Shown here: one piece after another, positions 1 to 8,338 of the stretch | Layout: every line of letters begins with the position of its first letter | Numbering within the stretch: the first letter of the stretch is position 1 | Assembly: GCA_017467265.1 (NCBI GenBank) | Contig: JAFTSO010000019.1 | Location: 1 to 33,129, forward strand | Reading direction: 5' to 3' | DNA from: Clostridia bacterium | GTDB lineage: Bacteria > Bacillota > Clostridia > Christensenellales > Borkfalkiaceae | DNA: 33,129 nucleotides | Made by a program: the position numbers and the translations under genes | Notes under the pieces: model-generated | What the model was told of the DNA's origin: nothing | The model's database searches: none | Seen by the model: only the letters and a program-made list of their open reading frames with translations

Positions 1-420
1 CAAAAATCTTTGGAAAACGTGATGCAAGCGATAGAAGACGGAATTTATACAACTACAACGAAAAATCGTTTACAAATATTGGAAGAAGAATTACAAATGC
101 TTAACGATAAAATCGTTTCGGAACAATGTAGATTGGATAGCGAAATAAAGCGAGAACATATAATTGCCTACCTTGAAGATTTTTCCAACAAAGATACACA
201 AACGCTAATCGACCTTTTAATACGGAAAATTATTGTTCACGAAGATAGAATTGAAATTCATTACAATTATATAGAGAATAACGAACCCGACGAACCTGAA
301 ACGGAACGTCGGGATTTTTCTTTATCCAATAGAAGAAAGGTTACTGTAACGGACACGCATTTTTATATAATCGTAGATATTTTCCGCCTTTCTGGAAAAG
401 AGCTTGATATATACTTCTGA
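1..420 (+). CDS. Large serine recombinase, C-terminal fragment (cut by window edge)
   Basis: The frame is open from base 1 and stops at 418-420, so only the C-terminal ~139 residues are visible. They show the coiled-coil and tail typical of large serine recombinases (TnpX/Tn4451-like): a heptad-rich Leu/Glu helix (LEEELQMLNDKIVSEQ), then a block resembling the family's 'I-x-x-F-L-x-x-F...RRLIDTFVxxIxxxDDKIxIxYNY' ending (here AYLEDFSNKDTQTLIDLL ... HEDRIEIHYNYI). The catalytic serine domain would lie before the window. The stretch is AT-richer than the genes to its right, fitting acquired DNA. It points toward the 3' end of the tmRNA gene, a common integration target, so it probably marks the end of an integrated element. 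A degraded relic cannot be excluded because the N-terminal part is not visible. Confidence 0.8.
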   Translation, partial: QKSLENVMQAIEDGIYTTTTKNRLQILEEELQMLNDKIVSEQCRLDSEIKREHIIAYLEDFSNKDTQTLIDLLIRKIIVHEDRIEIHYNYIENNEPDEPETERRDFSLSNRRKVTVTDTHFYIIVDIFRLSGKELDIYF

Positions 421-436
421 TTTTATAATTTTTACA

Positions 437-480
437 TAAAAGAAACACAGGTAAACCTATTATGGGTTCGCCTGTGTTTC
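437..480 (-). terminator. Intrinsic terminator of the tmRNA gene
   Basis: On the minus strand a hairpin with arms GAAACACAGG and CCTGTGTTTC (471-480 with 442-451), extended inside by AACC/GGTT, is followed by TTTTAT. It begins four bases after the encoded CCA of the tmRNA. The plus strand has no T-tract after the hairpin, so it is unlikely to act on the recombinase transcript. Confidence 0.85.
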
Positions 481-483
481 ACT

Positions 484-850
484 TGGTGGAGATGGTGAGA
501 GTTGAACTCACGTCTTACGCGGCTGCCAAAAAACTTTCTACATACTTAGTTTGTCTATTATTTCTTAACGTTGCAACGCGGACGAACACGCTTTGCAACG
601 CGCAGAAGGCTGGATACTCTTATCGATACACCTTCCGATACCAACAAGAGTGTTCCGTCTTAATGACGCCGCGACCCCGACCGACGGATAAATCGGGCGC
701 GACGTTTCGCTAACGAGCGAAGTTACGCTGCAAGAGCGTAGTTTGCATTTCTATCTGCATTTATATTTAGCTGGATCGTTTTTGCGTAGTCTTTCCCTCT
801 ACGGTATGCTTATCCTTTCGCTCACCGGCAATCGAATCCGGTGCATCCCC
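484..850 (-). ncRNA. ssrA: tmRNA (transfer-messenger RNA)
   Basis: This RNA rescues ribosomes stalled on broken mRNAs and tags the nascent peptide for proteolysis. The gene is a one-piece tmRNA of 367 nt. Its 5' end GGGGATG pairs with CATCTCC before the encoded ACCA, giving a 7-bp acceptor stem with a G-U pair at the third position, the alanyl-tRNA synthetase identity element. The T arm is visible (GTGAG/CTCAC around TTCAACT). The 5' part has the usual GGATTCGA-like segment. The internal reading frame ends in the typical NYALAA-stop. A consensus promoter lies just upstream and a terminator directly follows the CCA. ORFs called across this interval are artefacts of the RNA gene. Confidence 0.97.
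723..758 (-). other. tmRNA proteolysis-tag reading frame
   Basis: Reading from a GCA resume codon at 756-758, the frame gives ADRNANYALAA followed by TAA at 723-725. The YALAA ending is the classical ClpXP/ClpAP degron. The resume codon is inferred: GCA is the most common choice and sits after an A-rich segment. The second GCA (giving only ANYALAA) would make an unusually short tag. Confidence 0.8.
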
Positions 851-868
851 ATATTCAATTGTGTTATT

Positions 869-897
869 ATTATACACACAAACGCGACATTTGTAAA
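869..897 (-). promoter_or_regulatory. Sigma-A promoter of ssrA
   Basis: On the minus strand, -35 TTTACA (892-897) and -10 TATAAT (869-874) are separated by 17 bases. Transcription would start near 862, about a dozen bases before the mature tmRNA 5' end at 850, leaving a short leader for RNase P removal. Confidence 0.85.
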
Positions 898-930
898 CTC
901 TTTTTCCCTTTTTTCTAAAACTTTCCATAA

Positions 931-963
931 AAATATCAAGGCGGAGCAAGCTCGCTCCGCCTT
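931..963 (-). terminator. Terminator at the end of the lgt-trkH operon
   Basis: The hairpin arms AAGGCGGAGC (938-947) and GCTCCGCCTT (954-963) form a perfect 10-bp stem with a 6-base loop, followed on the minus strand by GATATTTTTA. It lies 50 bases after the trkH stop and before the ssrA promoter, so it separates the two units. Confidence 0.75.
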
Positions 964-1012
964 GCATTTTGCTATGTAAGCCCCCTCACGTGTCGCGATG
1001 AACGCGGTTTTC

Positions 1013-2497
1013 TTATCTGCGCCAAGTAGACGGCGCAAACAGCAGGAGCATAGGAAAAATCTCTAATCTGCCTGCCAACATATCGAAAATAAACACGAGC
1101 TTTGACCACCACGAATACGCCGCGAACGAGCCTGCCGGTCCTACCGCGCCCAGCCCAGGGCCGATATTGTTTAACGTCGCCGCCACGGACGAAAATCCTG
1201 TCATAAATTTTGTGTTTTCTACCCCTGCATAGTTCAAATTATTCAAATCGAACGAAATAATTAAGAACGAAACAATGAATACGATTACATACAAGAACAC
1301 AAACGCGCAAATGGACCGCACGACGTCGGGTTCGACCACACGCCCGTCCACGGTCACGTGTTTGATCTGCTTGGGGTGGAGCATTTTGCCGATTTCGTTA
1401 GACGCACTCTTGCCCAGCACAACCAAACGCGACACCTTGATGCCGCCGCCCGTACTGCCTGCGCACGCCCCAACGAACATAATGAGTAATAAAAGAATCT
1501 GCGAGAACATCGGCCAAAGCGCAAAATCTTCCGTCACAAAGCCCGTCGTAGAAATAATGGACGACACCGAAAACGCAGAGTGTTTTAACGCGCCACCAAA
1601 GGACGTGAGCGTGTTCGTGTAATACACGTTGAGCGTGATTGCCGTGATCGCTGCAAAAACGATCAACAAAAACGCCTTGACTTCCGCCGTCAACACTTCT
1701 TTCCATCTCCGTTTTCCAAACATATAATAGGAGTTGAAATTGATAGAAAAGAGCAGCATAAACACGGTGACGACGATTTGCAAATAGGACGAATATCCTG
1801 CAAAGCCGTCCGCTTTGATCGCAAAGCCCCCCGTACCTGCCGTGGCGAACGCCGCGTTGACCGACTCAAAAAACGACATGCCGCCGCAAAGAAGTAGAAT
1901 AATCTGTATCGCCGTCATACCCGCGTAAATGACGTACAAGATCTTTGCCGTGGTACGTACCTTGGGCACGAGCTTGCTGACCGTAGGCCCAGGGCTTTCC
2001 GCTTTCATAATATACATATTGCGTGCGCCGCTAAGGGGCAGGAACGCGATCATAAAAACCAGCACACCCATACCGCCAACCCAATGGGAAAAGCTACGCC
2101 ACATCAAGATCGATTTTGGCAGAGCCGCCACTTCCGCGCCCGTAGGCACGATGGTCGCACCCGTTGTGGTGAACCCTGAAACGATCTCAAACAGGGCGTC
2201 CACGTACGACGTGTACGCATCCGCACCCGAAAGGTATAAGGGCAAAGCCCCAAAGAGCGAGAGCACGATCCAGCACAACGTCGTGATCACAATTCCTTCC
2301 TTGGCATAGATCGCGTCGTTTTTTAATTTTTTTGAAAGGAACAGCCCCCCCACGCTAGCGCAGAGCGCGATACAGAACAGGAATACAAAAAATTCTTCTT
2401 CCCAGTACACCGCCGCCGTCAACAAGGGCAAGAGCAGGAAAATCGCCTCGAATAAGAGTATCCAACCGATAACACGCCGAATTGCGGAAAAATTCAT
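1013..2497 (-). CDS. trkH: Trk-type potassium uptake channel subunit TrkH
   Basis: This is the membrane-spanning K+-conducting subunit, which works with the cytoplasmic gating protein TrkA encoded immediately upstream. The 494 residues are a normal TrkH length. The four pore loops of the M1-P-M2 repeats are readable: FTTTGATIV, ATAGTGGFAIK, SSIISTTGFVTEDF and VAATLNNIGPGLG, each carrying the conserved selectivity-filter glycine. Hydrophobic segments start at the N-terminus (about residues 9-30) and continue throughout. The start ATG at 2497 has a GAGGTG ribosome site and lies 4 bases after the trkA stop, so the pair is co-translated. It is the last gene of the long minus-strand operon. TrkH and KtrB are close relatives; the two-RCK TrkA partner favours the Trk name. 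Confidence 0.95.
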   Translation of the reverse strand: MNFSAIRRVIGWILLFEAIFLLLPLLTAAVYWEEEFFVFLFCIALCASVGGLFLSKKLKNDAIYAKEGIVITTLCWIVLSLFGALPLYLSGADAYTSYVDALFEIVSGFTTTGATIVPTGAEVAALPKSILMWRSFSHWVGGMGVLVFMIAFLPLSGARNMYIMKAESPGPTVSKLVPKVRTTAKILYVIYAGMTAIQIILLLCGGMSFFESVNAAFATAGTGGFAIKADGFAGYSSYLQIVVTVFMLLFSINFNSYYMFGKRRWKEVLTAEVKAFLLIVFAAITAITLNVYYTNTLTSFGGALKHSAFSVSSIISTTGFVTEDFALWPMFSQILLLLIMFVGACAGSTGGGIKVSRLVVLGKSASNEIGKMLHPKQIKHVTVDGRVVEPDVVRSICAFVFLYVIVFIVSFLIISFDLNNLNYAGVENTKFMTGFSSVAATLNNIGPGLGAVGPAGSFAAYSWWSKLVFIFDMLAGRLEIFPMLLLFAPSTWRR

Positions 2498-2501
2498 ACG
2501 C

Positions 2502-3857
2502 TCACCTCAACACGTCGGCAATGTCGGACAGCCCCACCGTCTTGGTGACGACGATCACGGAATCCCCTGCCAAAATCACGTCGTTGCCGCGCGGAATAAT
2601 CACTTTGCCATCGCGGAAGATGGACGCCACCAGCACGTTGTCCTGAAATTTGAGCTGCGAAAGGGGGATATTGACGATGGGCGAATCTTCCTTGATAATG
2701 AACTCCGTCGCCTCTACCTTTCCTTCAATGATGTTATACAGCGTTTCGATATTGCTGCCCTTGGCGTTGCGCGTTGCGCGGACGTATCGCAAAATGCTGT
2801 CCGCTGTGACGTTCTTGGGCGTGATGACCGTATCGAGATCGAGCCGCCTAATCACGCTGTCGTAATCCGTACGGTTAATCTTCGTGACAATCTTGCCGTT
2901 GTTCACTTCTCTCGCGAACAGCGAAAGCAAAATATTTTCTTCGTCCAGATTGGAGAGTGCCACAAACGCCCCCACCTTCTCCACGCCTTCCTCGAGCAGA
3001 AGTTCTTTATCCGACGGCTTGCCGTGAATAATATCGAGCTTTGGATAATCCGCCGCCAACGTTTCGCAGAGTTTTTCGTCCTTTTCCACAATTTTGAGCG
3101 CGATACCCGATTTTTGCAAAATCTCGCAAAGATAATGGGTGATCACGCCTCCGCCTGCCACCAACACGTTCTTGACCGAATGGCCTTTATAGTTGATATT
3201 AACAAAGAAATCGTGCGCGTTTTTCACCGACGCAACAATGGACACAACGTCCTTTTCTGCAAAGACGAAATCGCCGTTCGCAATGTGCGCCTCCTCGCCG
3301 CGTTCAATCGTGCAAACGAGTACGTTCGCGCGGTATTTCACAATCATATCCTTGACCGACATCCCGATAATCGGGCTACCTTTGGGCAGACGGAATTTGA
3401 TGAGTTCAACGTGCCCCTTGGCAAACGGCTCGATCTTAATTGCAGACGGAAAACGGAGCACACGCGCAATCTCCTTTGCCGCCGCATATTCGGGATTAAT
3501 CACCATCGCAAGACCGAGTTCGTGACGAAGATATTCCGCCTCGTTGCTATACTGCGGGTTTTTAAGTCGCGCAATCGTTTGGCAATCCCCTTCCTTTTTC
3601 GCTACCATACAGCAGAGTAAATTCAACTCGTCAGAATTGGTGACGGCAATAAACAAATCGGCGTCTTTAATCCCAGCGTCAATCAACGTCGTGTGTGTTG
3701 CGCCGTTGCCAACTACGCCCATAACGTCGATTTGGCTAGTGATTTCGTTCACCTTGGACGGAAGCATATCGATTACGGTGACCGCATTCCCATCGTCGTT
3801 CAATTTTTCGGCAAGTGTCATACCCACTCTGCCGCAACCTACGATAATTACGTTCAT
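2502..3857 (-). CDS. trkA: Trk system potassium uptake protein TrkA
   Basis: This is the peripheral nucleotide-binding protein that gates TrkH. At 451 residues it has the duplicated architecture of full-length TrkA: an RCK_N Rossmann domain at the N-terminus (VGCGRVGMTLAEKL, followed by an acidic residue, VID, at the end of beta-2), a first RCK_C around 135-210, a second RCK_N beginning near 228 (NVLVAGGGVITHYL ... IVEKDE) and a final RCK_C. The second Rossmann glycine motif is GGGVIT instead of GxGxxG, so dinucleotide binding by that half may be weaker. KtrA proteins have only one half, so this is TrkA. The start at 3857 has a modest AGAGAG ribosome site, 16 bases after the plsY stop at 3874. 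Confidence 0.94.
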   Translation of the reverse strand: MNVIIVGCGRVGMTLAEKLNDDGNAVTVIDMLPSKVNEITSQIDVMGVVGNGATHTTLIDAGIKDADLFIAVTNSDELNLLCCMVAKKEGDCQTIARLKNPQYSNEAEYLRHELGLAMVINPEYAAAKEIARVLRFPSAIKIEPFAKGHVELIKFRLPKGSPIIGMSVKDMIVKYRANVLVCTIERGEEAHIANGDFVFAEKDVVSIVASVKNAHDFFVNINYKGHSVKNVLVAGGGVITHYLCEILQKSGIALKIVEKDEKLCETLAADYPKLDIIHGKPSDKELLLEEGVEKVGAFVALSNLDEENILLSLFAREVNNGKIVTKINRTDYDSVIRRLDLDTVITPKNVTADSILRYVRATRNAKGSNIETLYNIIEGKVEATEFIIKEDSPIVNIPLSQLKFQDNVLVASIFRDGKVIIPRGNDVILAGDSVIVVTKTVGLSDIADVLR

Positions 3858-3873
3858 ATCAACACTCTCTTTT

Positions 3874-4599
3874 TTAAGATTTCTTTTTCTTTGCCAATTT
3901 ACGGATAGACGTGTGCCGTTCTTCGCCTGAAAATAGCCTTGCCAAATTCGCGTGGTGTGCGCACCACGTCAAAATATTGAGAACCAGAATCAACATATAC
4001 AGCCAAATAATATAGCCGCTGTGCGGCAGTGCTGCGTATCGGCGAATAAAAATGACCATTTGAATAATGCTAAAGCCAGTCACACCCAAGAGCGAGCCGA
4101 GCGAACCCCACTCCGTCCAGAAAATAAAGAATACGATAAAGAGTAAAAAACCAAAACCGATGAGCGCCCACCAGCCCCACTCGCAGGGCAGGCACAACCA
4201 AAACAGACCGAGCGTGGATGCGATCCCCTTACCACCTTTGAAGTGCATTGTGACGGGGAAAATATGCCCGATGATTACGAACACGCCGCAAAAATATCTC
4301 GTCACATCAGACACGTGAACAAGCGTTTCGGCAAAATAATAATCACGATAGAGAAAATAGCTGATCACCGCGGGCACGCCCCCCTTGCAAGCGTCGCAAA
4401 GGAAGGTGATTACGCCGATTTTCAAACCGAACTCTCGCGTCATATTCATCGTGCCGGGGTTGCCGCTACCGATCTTTGCGATGTCTTTCTTCTTGAACCG
4501 CGAAATGGTACGCGCAAAATTGAAACAGCCGATAAAATAGCATACGACTGCCATTATTAAAAATTGCCACCAGTTTTGAGAAAAATTAAATACTTTCAT
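3874..4599 (-). CDS. plsY: Acyl-phosphate:glycerol-3-phosphate acyltransferase PlsY
   Basis: PlsY transfers an acyl group from acyl-phosphate to glycerol-3-phosphate, the first membrane step of phospholipid synthesis. The family motifs are present: GSGNPGTMNMTREFG near residue 43 (usual GSGNPGATN), GHIFPVTMHFKGGKGIAST near 115, and a late HANLARLFSGEE resembling the usual 'H..NI.RLL.G.E'. Several membrane spans are evident. The protein is 241 residues, slightly longer than typical because of loops rich in Trp/Phe and a Lys-rich tail (LAKKKKS). ATG 4599 has AAGGA a few bases upstream. The der-plsY order is common in Clostridia, but gpsA, which often follows, is replaced here by trkA. Confidence 0.93.
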   Translation of the reverse strand: MKVFNFSQNWWQFLIMAVVCYFIGCFNFARTISRFKKKDIAKIGSGNPGTMNMTREFGLKIGVITFLCDACKGGVPAVISYFLYRDYYFAETLVHVSDVTRYFCGVFVIIGHIFPVTMHFKGGKGIASTLGLFWLCLPCEWGWWALIGFGFLLFIVFFIFWTEWGSLGSLLGVTGFSIIQMVIFIRRYAALPHSGYIIWLYMLILVLNILTWCAHHANLARLFSGEERHTSIRKLAKKKKS

Positions 4600-4662
4600 A
4601 ATATCCTTACTTTGGCAAGATTGCCTTGCATAAACGGCGGAAATGCGACGCAGATATGTCGT

Positions 4663-5976
4663 TTAATCTTCTTCTTTCTTTTCGCGGACAACAATCTTAA
4701 TCGGTGTGCCCGTGAAATCGTACGCGCGGCGAATCGTGTTCTCTAAATACCGCTGATAAGAGAAATGGAGCAAGTCTTCAGAATTGACGTGCAACACGAA
4801 GAGCGGCGGACATACCCCCACCTGGGACGAGAAAAATACGCGCATCCGTCTGCCCTGATAGGACGGCGGCTCTTGCAAGCGCACCGCGTCCCCGATCAAA
4901 TCGTTCAGCTCGCCCGTCGGCACTCTGAACGAGGCGTTTTTATACACTTCGTCCACCGCCGAGAGCATCTTTTCTACGCGCTGCCCCGTCTTCGCCGAGA
5001 TATAAATGGATTTGTAATAATCCATAAATTTCAGATCTTCTTTCAGCTTTTCTTCGAATTTGTTTACGGTGTGCGTGTCCTTTTCCACCAAATCCCACTT
5101 GTTCATCACGATCACGGACGGTTTGCCCTGTTCGTGCACGTAGCCGATAATCTTTACGTCCTGCTCGGTCAGCCCTTCGGCGCTATCGACCACCAAAAGG
5201 CAAACGTCGCTGCGGCGCACCGCATCGAACGCACGCATATTGCTGTAATATTCCACGTCGTCTTCCACGTTCTTTGTCTTGCGAATACCTGCCGTGTCTA
5301 TGATCGTGTACGCCTTGTCGCCGCGATAGAACAGCGTGTCGATCGCATCGCGCGTCGTGCCTGCCATTGGCGTGACAATGCTGCGCTCGCTGCCCAAAAT
5401 TTTGTTGACCAAGCTCGATTTGCCTGCGTTGGGCTTGCCCACCACAGCAATTTTGAGAGAGGGCACGGGCTCGATCGTCACGTCGGGGAAAAGCGCAATC
5501 GCCTCATCCAAAACGTCGCCGATCCCCTGCGAATGCTCCGCAGAGATTGCAAACGGCTCGCCCAAGCCCAAGGAATAGAATTCATACACCTGATCCGGCG
5601 AGTAATTGTCGATCTTGTTTACGACCAAAATAACGGGTTTTTTACTGCGGCGCAAAATATCCGCAACGTCGTAATCAGAAGGGTGCAGCCCTTCTCTCCC
5701 GTCCGTAAAGAACAAAATCACGTCCGCGGTATCGATCGCCACGTCCGCTTGCTTTGCGATCTCTTTCCACATCACGTCTTCCGATTTCAGCTCGATACCG
5801 CCCGTATCGACCATCGTAAAATGCTTGCCACGCCAGCTCGCGTCCGTATAGAGCCGATCGCGCGTGACTCCGGGACGGTCCTCGGTGATTGAGATTTTCC
5901 GCCCTGCTACTTTGTTAAAAAACGTACTCTTTCCCACGTTCGGTCTACCGACCAACGCGATCAAAGGATTTGCCAT
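4663..5976 (-). CDS. der: Ribosome biogenesis GTPase Der (EngA)
   Basis: Der is an essential double GTPase for maturation of the 50S subunit. Two complete G domains are readable: GRPNVGKS (residues 10-17), DTGG, NKID in the first; GKPNAGKS (about 180-187), DTAGIRK and NKWD in the second. The C-terminal ~90 residues form the KH-like domain, ending in GTPIKIVVREKKEED. The length of 437 residues is standard. ATG 5976 has a strong AAGGAGGTG site. It lies 15 bases downstream of the DUF512 gene, an arrangement seen in many Clostridia. Confidence 0.97.
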   Translation of the reverse strand: MANPLIALVGRPNVGKSTFFNKVAGRKISITEDRPGVTRDRLYTDASWRGKHFTMVDTGGIELKSEDVMWKEIAKQADVAIDTADVILFFTDGREGLHPSDYDVADILRRSKKPVILVVNKIDNYSPDQVYEFYSLGLGEPFAISAEHSQGIGDVLDEAIALFPDVTIEPVPSLKIAVVGKPNAGKSSLVNKILGSERSIVTPMAGTTRDAIDTLFYRGDKAYTIIDTAGIRKTKNVEDDVEYYSNMRAFDAVRRSDVCLLVVDSAEGLTEQDVKIIGYVHEQGKPSVIVMNKWDLVEKDTHTVNKFEEKLKEDLKFMDYYKSIYISAKTGQRVEKMLSAVDEVYKNASFRVPTGELNDLIGDAVRLQEPPSYQGRRMRVFFSSQVGVCPPLFVLHVNSEDLLHFSYQRYLENTIRRAYDFTGTPIKIVVREKKEED

Positions 5977-5991
5977 AGTTCACCTCCTTGC

Positions 5992-7320
5992 CTATCCGTT
6001 CGTCGATAAAATATCCACGAACCCATAACCGCCGTCGCGGTTTACACGTATGTTTTCCATACCTGATTTTTTCTTTAATTCGTCCAGCGTCATACCGCAC
6101 AGAAATACGTCTTCAAATTCCTTCATCGTATTCCCTGCCAAGATCACTTCGTCAAAATCTCCGCTCTCGCGGCGATACTTTTCCAACGCGCGAAGTATGT
6201 CCTTACCCGTGAGCAGCCCCGTACACGTGACCGTCTCTCCAAAAAATTCGTTCTTTACAGGCAAAATCTCCACCGTCAAACCGTCGATGACTTCTTCGCA
6301 TCGCTTTGCGATCGTTGCATTGATCTTCGCCGCGCTGACGCCGCTGATAATCACCGAGCGTTTTTTCGCCTTCAACACATACCTGCCCCCATCGTTTTCT
6401 GCCAACAGGGTGGCGAGCGCACCGTTTACTTCCATTTCGAATTTGCTCGTCATACCGATGCCGTTTTCAATCTGTTCAAAATCGCCGTAAAATTCCGCAC
6501 TCTTAAAGGGGCGCTCCGCTTTGACAAAATATTCGTCGGCAGGGAGCAGGAAATTCACACCGAATTCCGCGTTAAGTCTGTCAACAAGGTCGAGCAGCTT
6601 TTCACTGTACGCCTTATCCACGTCCGCAATCGGGTACAGCCCGTCGCGATATTTCGTAATCCCCGTCGGCACGCACGCCAGATCGCGCACCAAGGGGTAG
6701 TGTTTGAATAGCTCGCGCGCGGTGTAGGCAAGCTCTTCGCCGTCGTTTTCACCCGGCACGAGTACCGCCTGACAATGCAGTTCGATTCCCCCTTTCGTCA
6801 ACCGTTCGATCTGTTCCACGATTTTGCCTGCAAAGCGATTTCGTAGCAATTTCACACGCAAATCGGGATTCATTGTATGCACGGACACGTACAAGGGCGA
6901 GAGTTTTAACCGCACAATCCGCTCTAACCCCTCGTCCGAAAGGTTGGTGAGCGTGACAAAGTTTCCGCACGAAAAGCTCATACCGTAGTCGTCGTCTTTG
7001 ATATACAGGCTCTCGCGCATACCTTTCGGCATCTGATCGACAAAGCAGAATACGCAACGATTGTGACAGGTACGGATTTGGGTGTTTTTGACGAACTCTA
7101 TCCCCAAATCTTCCCCCTCGTCCTTTTCAACGTCCACCGTCACTTCGCCGTTGCCGCGCTTGTCGCGCACCGTCATCGAAAATCCGTCCGTTTCGACGTA
7201 GTACAGATAATCGAGCTCGTCCTCGCAGGGGTGAGAGTCAAAGGCAACGATCTCGTCGCCCACTTCCAGCCCCAGCTCTTTGGCGATGCTATTCCGTTTT
7301 ATCTTCGTGATCTTCAACAT
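5992..7320 (-). CDS. DUF512 radical-SAM family protein with N-terminal PDZ
   Basis: This is a putative iron-sulphur radical-SAM enzyme of unknown substrate. The order is an N-terminal PDZ-like domain (residues 1-70, MLKITKIKRNSIAKELGLEVGDEIV), a cysteine cluster CHNRCVFCF (C-x3-C-x2-C, about 84-92) that would bind the 4Fe-4S cluster, the radical-SAM-like barrel (SVHTMNPDLRVKLLRN) and the DUF512 region ending in GYGFVDIL. The 442 residues match the family. It is widely conserved next to der in Clostridia; an RNA- or translation-related role is only inferred from that neighbourhood. The start at 7320 has only a weak ribosome site. Confidence 0.88.
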   Translation of the reverse strand: MLKITKIKRNSIAKELGLEVGDEIVAFDSHPCEDELDYLYYVETDGFSMTVRDKRGNGEVTVDVEKDEGEDLGIEFVKNTQIRTCHNRCVFCFVDQMPKGMRESLYIKDDDYGMSFSCGNFVTLTNLSDEGLERIVRLKLSPLYVSVHTMNPDLRVKLLRNRFAGKIVEQIERLTKGGIELHCQAVLVPGENDGEELAYTARELFKHYPLVRDLACVPTGITKYRDGLYPIADVDKAYSEKLLDLVDRLNAEFGVNFLLPADEYFVKAERPFKSAEFYGDFEQIENGIGMTSKFEMEVNGALATLLAENDGGRYVLKAKKRSVIISGVSAAKINATIAKRCEEVIDGLTVEILPVKNEFFGETVTCTGLLTGKDILRALEKYRRESGDFDEVILAGNTMKEFEDVFLCGMTLDELKKKSGMENIRVNRDGGYGFVDILSTNG

Positions 7321-7348
7321 ACGCAGCCGTCTGTCCTTGTTTTCGTCC

Positions 7349-8314
7349 TTATTCTTCCGTTCCTAAAATCTCGGCAAAACCGTCCGTTTCCACGCCGTAC
7401 TGCCGACATAATTTTTGCAAAATTTCCGCAAACGCAGGGGGCAGAGGAGCGGTGAACGCCATTTCAGCCCCCGTCGTGGGGTGCGTCAGCTGCAACCGCC
7501 AAGCGTGCAACAGCTGCCCGTCCGCTTTCAATTTCTGTTTCTTATATCCATACACGGGGTCTCCTGCTACGGGGTGACCTAAATGCTTTGCGTGCACGCG
7601 AATTTGATGTGTGCGCCCCGTTTGCAAATCGAATTTGCAGAGCGTAAAATCCACGCCAAAACGCGCCACCACTTCGTAATCGGTGACCGCGATTTTGCCC
7701 TTTCCGTCGGGCAATACCGCCATCTTTAAGCGATCGGTGGGGTGTCTGCCGATGTCCGTCACCACCCGTCCGTTCTCCGTTTTCAAATTCCCTTCTAACA
7801 GCGCAAAATACGTTCTGCGACAGGTCTTTTGCGCGATCTGCGCCGCCAACGAAACGTGCGCTTTGTCGTTCTTCGCCACCACCAGCAGCCCCGTCGTGTC
7901 CTTGTCGATACGGTGCACGATCCCGGGCCTAAGCACGCCGCCTATACCGCTAAGGCTATCCAAAGCATACAGGAGTGCGTTGACGAGCGTACCTTTCTCC
8001 ACGCCGTTGCCGACGTGCACGGTCATACCCTTGGGCTTGTTCACCACCGCAAAATCTTTGTCCTGATAGACGATTTCGATGGGGATATTCTCCGCCTGCA
8101 CGGCGTATTCGACCGCATCGGGGATTTCAATGGTCACTTCGTCCCCCGTCCTGATCTCCGCGCCTGCCTTTTTCGTGATTTTGCCGCCGACAGCCACGCA
8201 CCCGTCTTCCACGAGTTTTTTAATGCGCGAACGAGTGACGTCTTCCAGCTGTTCGCTCAAAAACACGTCCAGCCGCTTGCACGGTTCTTCTGCAATGAAT
8301 AATTGCTTTTCCAT
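7349..8314 (-). CDS. RluA/RluD-family 23S rRNA pseudouridine synthase
   Basis: This enzyme isomerises uridine to pseudouridine in RNA, probably 23S rRNA. An S4 RNA-binding domain occupies residues 1-70 (KRLDVFLSEQLEDVTRSRIKKLVEDG). The catalytic motif HRIDKDTTGLLVVAKN starts at residue 134, making Asp137 the predicted nucleophile. The later family motif TGRTHQIRVHAKHLGHPVAGDPVYG is intact across the segment around 225-250. At 321 residues it has the standard size. It follows lspA, the usual Bacillota order (the YlyB/RluD position). The exact target uridine cannot be told from sequence. Confidence 0.93.
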   Translation of the reverse strand: MEKQLFIAEEPCKRLDVFLSEQLEDVTRSRIKKLVEDGCVAVGGKITKKAGAEIRTGDEVTIEIPDAVEYAVQAENIPIEIVYQDKDFAVVNKPKGMTVHVGNGVEKGTLVNALLYALDSLSGIGGVLRPGIVHRIDKDTTGLLVVAKNDKAHVSLAAQIAQKTCRRTYFALLEGNLKTENGRVVTDIGRHPTDRLKMAVLPDGKGKIAVTDYEVVARFGVDFTLCKFDLQTGRTHQIRVHAKHLGHPVAGDPVYGYKKQKLKADGQLLHAWRLQLTHPTTGAEMAFTAPLPPAFAEILQKLCRQYGVETDGFAEILGTEE

Positions 8315-8338
8315 ACCTTTTCCGTTATCCGTTCGTTG

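Noticed and set aside
462-979. Several ORFs across 462-979 on both strands
   Set aside because: They lie in the tmRNA gene and its promoter; the RNA structure explains the sequence.
4765-5892. 375-codon open frame antisense to der
   Set aside because: Rich in His/Arg/Val as expected for a reverse shadow; der itself is unmistakable.
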